The notes beneath the pieces were generated by a model, which had not been told where the DNA came from, did no database searches, and saw nothing but the letters and a program-made list of their open reading frames with translations. From an uncultured bacterium (GTDB lineage: Bacteria; Hydrogenedentota; Hydrogenedentia; Hydrogenedentales; SLHB01), in contig CALEZK010000018.1 of the NCBI GenBank assembly GCA_937928585.1, positions 1 through 8,916 on the forward strand: a stretch of DNA of 8,916 bases, in the 5' to 3' direction. Position numbers and translations under genes: made by a program. Of this stretch, positions 7,036 to 8,916 are shown in pieces. Position 1 is the stretch's first letter. Each line of letters begins with the position of its first letter.

Positions 7036-8448
7036 ATGGCACGCGAACGCCTATCTCCCCTTGACGCTTCCTTTCTGTACCTCGATGGTCCCGTGACGTG
7101 CAATCAGGCGGTCGCGTTGAACATCGTCGATGGGGAGATCGATTTTCCGCGGCTGCGCGAGGAGATGCAGCGAAAGCTGCGCGATTACACGCGCCTCCGG
7201 CAATGCGTTGTATTCTCGCCGCTCAATCTTTTCCGTCCGACGTGGGAACTAGACCCGCGTTTCGATATCGATAACCATGTGATTTTGCATCGGATCGAAA
7301 GCCCTTACAGCGAAGCGATATTTCGGGAGAAGGTCGAGGAAATTTTTCTGCGGAAATTTGACCGGTCGCATCCGCTCTGGGCGGTGCATGTGATTCAGGG
7401 TCTCCCCGATGGGCGGTCGGCGCAGCTTACGGTTATTCATCATTCGCTCTCCGATGGCGTTGGGTTTGCGAAGCTCGCGAGTGCTTTCTTTGATATCGAG
7501 CCAGCGCCCCGCCTTGATGAATGGAAGCCGGAACATGTGCCTGCATTGCCCTCTGGGTGGCGCAGGCTATGGGACGGCACAGTCGATGCGGTCATGTCTT
7601 GGGTTCCTTCGGAGAAATGGCGGTTGCTACAGACCTTGAAAATGTACAGGCAATTTTTTTCGGGGCGAGCACGCGAGGCGCGGGCGCAACTGAAACGATT
7701 CCGGAGAGCACCCGCGATCCGATTTCCATTCAATACACCATTATCCGGAACTGCATCGTACACGCAGACCAAGTGCTCGATGGAGGAGATCGCGCGAATC
7801 CGCAGCCGACGCGGTGGCACGGTGAATGATGTACTGCTGACCCTGGTCACGTCCGCTGTGGCTCGATATGCGACAAACGCCGGCATACCGGTGGATGAGA
7901 CCTACCTTCGCATTCTTGTGCCCAGTAACGTGCGGTCCGATGAGAATCGAAATGAGATGGGTAACTTTGTTTCGATGGCGCCCGTCATTGCGCCACTGGG
8001 CAGCATGCCGGCGGCTGAACGGCTCGCAAAGATACAGGCGTATACCGCGGAGATGAAGGCTTGCGGCCTTGCGCAGCTCACGAGCATGACGATTGGGTTG
8101 TCGCAGTCTGTGTTGCCACCGGCACTTTCGAAGCACTTGCACGGTTTGTTTGTGTCCCGCTGGATGCAGCGTGTTACCAACAAGCCGACGACACCGCCAC
8201 CGTTCAACATCGTCGTTACAAACGTTCCCGGTGCGCCGGTGAGTACCTTTGTGGCGGGGAAGCGAATCACCGATGTGAGCGTGCTGGTGCCGCTCTTGCC
8301 GTCGATAGGGCTGGTGTGCGGCGCGCTTTCGCATGACGGCATGCTGTACGTCACCTTTACCGCCGACCGGGCGCTGCTTCCGGATGTGGAGCTGTTGTCG
8401 GGCTATGTTGATGAGACGATCGCGGAGTTGCTGAACATAGGGAACTAG
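7036..8448 (+). CDS. Wax ester synthase/diacylglycerol acyltransferase (WS/DGAT) family protein
   Basis: Member of the bacterial WS/DGAT family, which uses acyl-CoA to esterify long-chain alcohols or diacylglycerol into storage lipids. The 470-residue product has the family length. It opens with ERLSPLDASFLYLDG, the usual N-terminal signature. The catalytic motif is HHSLSDG at residues 135-141 (HHxxxDG), preceded by HPLW (112-115). The C-terminal half carries the GGTVNDVLL segment (Asn264-Asp265), the middle segment with ERLAKIQ, and a VTNVPGAP motif near residues 394-401, which corresponds to the family SNVPGP. The ATG at 7036 places the start just before the conserved N-terminal motif; it has no clear ribosome binding site, and an in-frame TTG at 7018 is possible. 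It is separated from the protease by 181 bases, so it is probably a separate unit ending at a strong terminator. Whether it makes wax esters, triacylglycerol or another ester cannot be told from sequence. Confidence 0.92.
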   Translation: MARERLSPLDASFLYLDGPVTCNQAVALNIVDGEIDFPRLREEMQRKLRDYTRLRQCVVFSPLNLFRPTWELDPRFDIDNHVILHRIESPYSEAIFREKVEEIFLRKFDRSHPLWAVHVIQGLPDGRSAQLTVIHHSLSDGVGFAKLASAFFDIEPAPRLDEWKPEHVPALPSGWRRLWDGTVDAVMSWVPSEKWRLLQTLKMYRQFFSGRAREARAQLKRFRRAPAIRFPFNTPLSGTASYTQTKCSMEEIARIRSRRGGTVNDVLLTLVTSAVARYATNAGIPVDETYLRILVPSNVRSDENRNEMGNFVSMAPVIAPLGSMPAAERLAKIQAYTAEMKACGLAQLTSMTIGLSQSVLPPALSKHLHGLFVSRWMQRVTNKPTTPPPFNIVVTNVPGAPVSTFVAGKRITDVSVLVPLLPSIGLVCGALSHDGMLYVTFTADRALLPDVELLSGYVDETIAELLNIGN

Positions 8449-8468
8449 TGATCCTGGCTTGAATAACG

Positions 8469-8506
8469 AAACCGGCGCCGCACCTTGAAGTGCGGCGCCG
8501 GTTTTT
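8469..8506 (+). terminator. Strong rho-independent terminator after the WS/DGAT gene
   Basis: A perfect 15-bp stem (8469-8483 with 8490-8504, core ACCGGCGCCGCAC) has the 6-base loop CTTGAA and ends in TTTTT. It lies 20 bases after the acyltransferase stop and 21 bases beyond the convergent ppdK stop. The AAA/TTT base pairs at the foot of the stem mean it may also stop transcripts arriving from ppdK on the - strand, although the T-run there is shorter. Confidence 0.9.
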
Positions 8507-8527
8507 AGCTGCAGGTAGACAGCTTGG

Positions 8528-8916
8528 TTACTTTTTGGCTTTCTTTTTCCCCTTGGACTTGGCCGTTTTCTTCTTGGCGGCTTTGCCATTGGACTTCGCC
8601 TTTTTCGTGTCGCGGGGCGACTCGATTGCGGCCTGGGCAGCGGCGAACCTGGCGATGGGTACGCGGAAGGGGCTGCAGCTTACGTAGTTCATGCCAACGC
8701 GGTGGCAGAATTTTACGGAGCTCGCTTCGCCGCCGTGTTCACCGCAGATGCCAACTTTCAACGCGGGACGCGTGGAGCGGCCATTCTTGATGCCGAGATC
8801 GATGAGCTGGCCGATACCTTCCTGATCGATGGCCTGGAAGGGATCTTGTGGCAGGATTCCGTTTTCGAGGTAGTAGGGGAGGAATCCGCCGATGTCGTCG
8901 CGGGAGAAGCCAAAGC
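8528..8916 (-). CDS. ppdK: Pyruvate, phosphate dikinase C-terminal end (partial) with lysine-rich tail
   Basis: Interconverts pyruvate, ATP and phosphate with phosphoenolpyruvate, AMP and pyrophosphate. Only the last 128 codons are in the window; the gene continues beyond the right edge. The visible part is the end of the PEP/pyruvate-binding TIM barrel. It begins FGFSRDDIGGFLPYY, contains GRSTRPALKVGICGEHGGE with the catalytic cysteine (codon at 8744-8746), and closes with VGMNYVSCSPFRVPIARFA. These match the end of characterised PPDK enzymes closely and separate it from PEP synthase. After the normal end (AAAQAAIESPR) there is an extra 27-residue tail encoded at 8531-8611 with 14 lysines, otherwise mainly Ala, Gly, Ser and Thr. 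That tail is not part of the catalytic fold and its role is unknown. The gene converges with the acyltransferase across a shared terminator region. Confidence 0.95.
   Translation of the reverse strand, partial: FGFSRDDIGGFLPYYLENGILPQDPFQAIDQEGIGQLIDLGIKNGRSTRPALKVGICGEHGGEASSVKFCHRVGMNYVSCSPFRVPIARFAAAQAAIESPRDTKKAKSNGKAAKKKTAKSKGKKKAKK

Noticed and set aside
7741..8589. 282-codon open frame on the - strand with a basic N-terminus
   Set aside because: It is antisense to the acyltransferase and runs through the strong terminator hairpin. The basic start is an out-of-frame reading of the lysine-rich ppdK tail region.
1..8916. A new defence system, biosynthetic cluster or mobile element
   Set aside because: All genes but one belong to recognised families, the remaining one is a propeller-type protein of unknown role, and there are no transposases, integrases, terminal repeats, CRISPR repeats or clear shifts in composition.

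Overview
The window carries eight protein-coding genes. Seven are on the + strand and one enters from the right on the - strand, and no gap between genes exceeds about 190 bases. Base composition is moderately GC-rich and looks even throughout. I see no rRNA, tRNA, CRISPR array, insertion sequence, integrase or phage gene. It reads as a housekeeping stretch of a Gram-negative-type bacterial chromosome: there is a peptidoglycan enzyme, a lipoprotein protease predicted for the outer membrane, and a Sec-exported protein. The phylum cannot be fixed from sequence alone. The gene mix (tpiA-secG, a murA-hisD-hisC cluster, a wax ester synthase/DGAT-like acyltransferase, a lysine-tailed pyruvate phosphate dikinase) suggests a little-cultured lineage such as Hydrogenedentota or a Planctomycetota relative, but this is an impression and not a demonstration.

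Layout. Positions 1-621 hold the 3' part of tpiA (glycolysis), whose stop codon overlaps the ribosome binding site of secG (637-1116, protein export). A strong intrinsic terminator (1164-1204) closes that unit. It lies only a few bases before the ribosome binding site of murA (1224-2477, first committed step of peptidoglycan synthesis). hisD (2534-3838) and hisC (3835-4914) follow. They are histidine biosynthesis genes overlapping by ATGA, so murA-hisD-hisC is probably one transcript. Next come a secreted protein with six Asp-box repeats (4978-5994) and an M48 metalloprotease lipoprotein (6024-6854), both aimed at the cell envelope. A 181-base spacer with a small hairpin and an 8-base tandem repeat precedes a wax ester synthase/diacylglycerol acyltransferase-like gene (7036-8448). 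A strong terminator at 8469-8506 separates it from the convergent 3' end of ppdK (8528-8916, - strand).

How the genes relate. tpiA and ppdK are central carbon enzymes, murA, secG, the M48 lipoprotein and the Asp-box protein serve the envelope and secretion, hisD and hisC catalyse steps of one pathway, and the acyltransferase points to neutral-lipid formation. I found no evidence of a new multi-gene system. The points most worth a second look are the lysine-rich C-terminal tail on PpdK, the terminator-like hairpin directly before murA, and the uncharacterised Asp-box protein beside the M48 lipoprotein.
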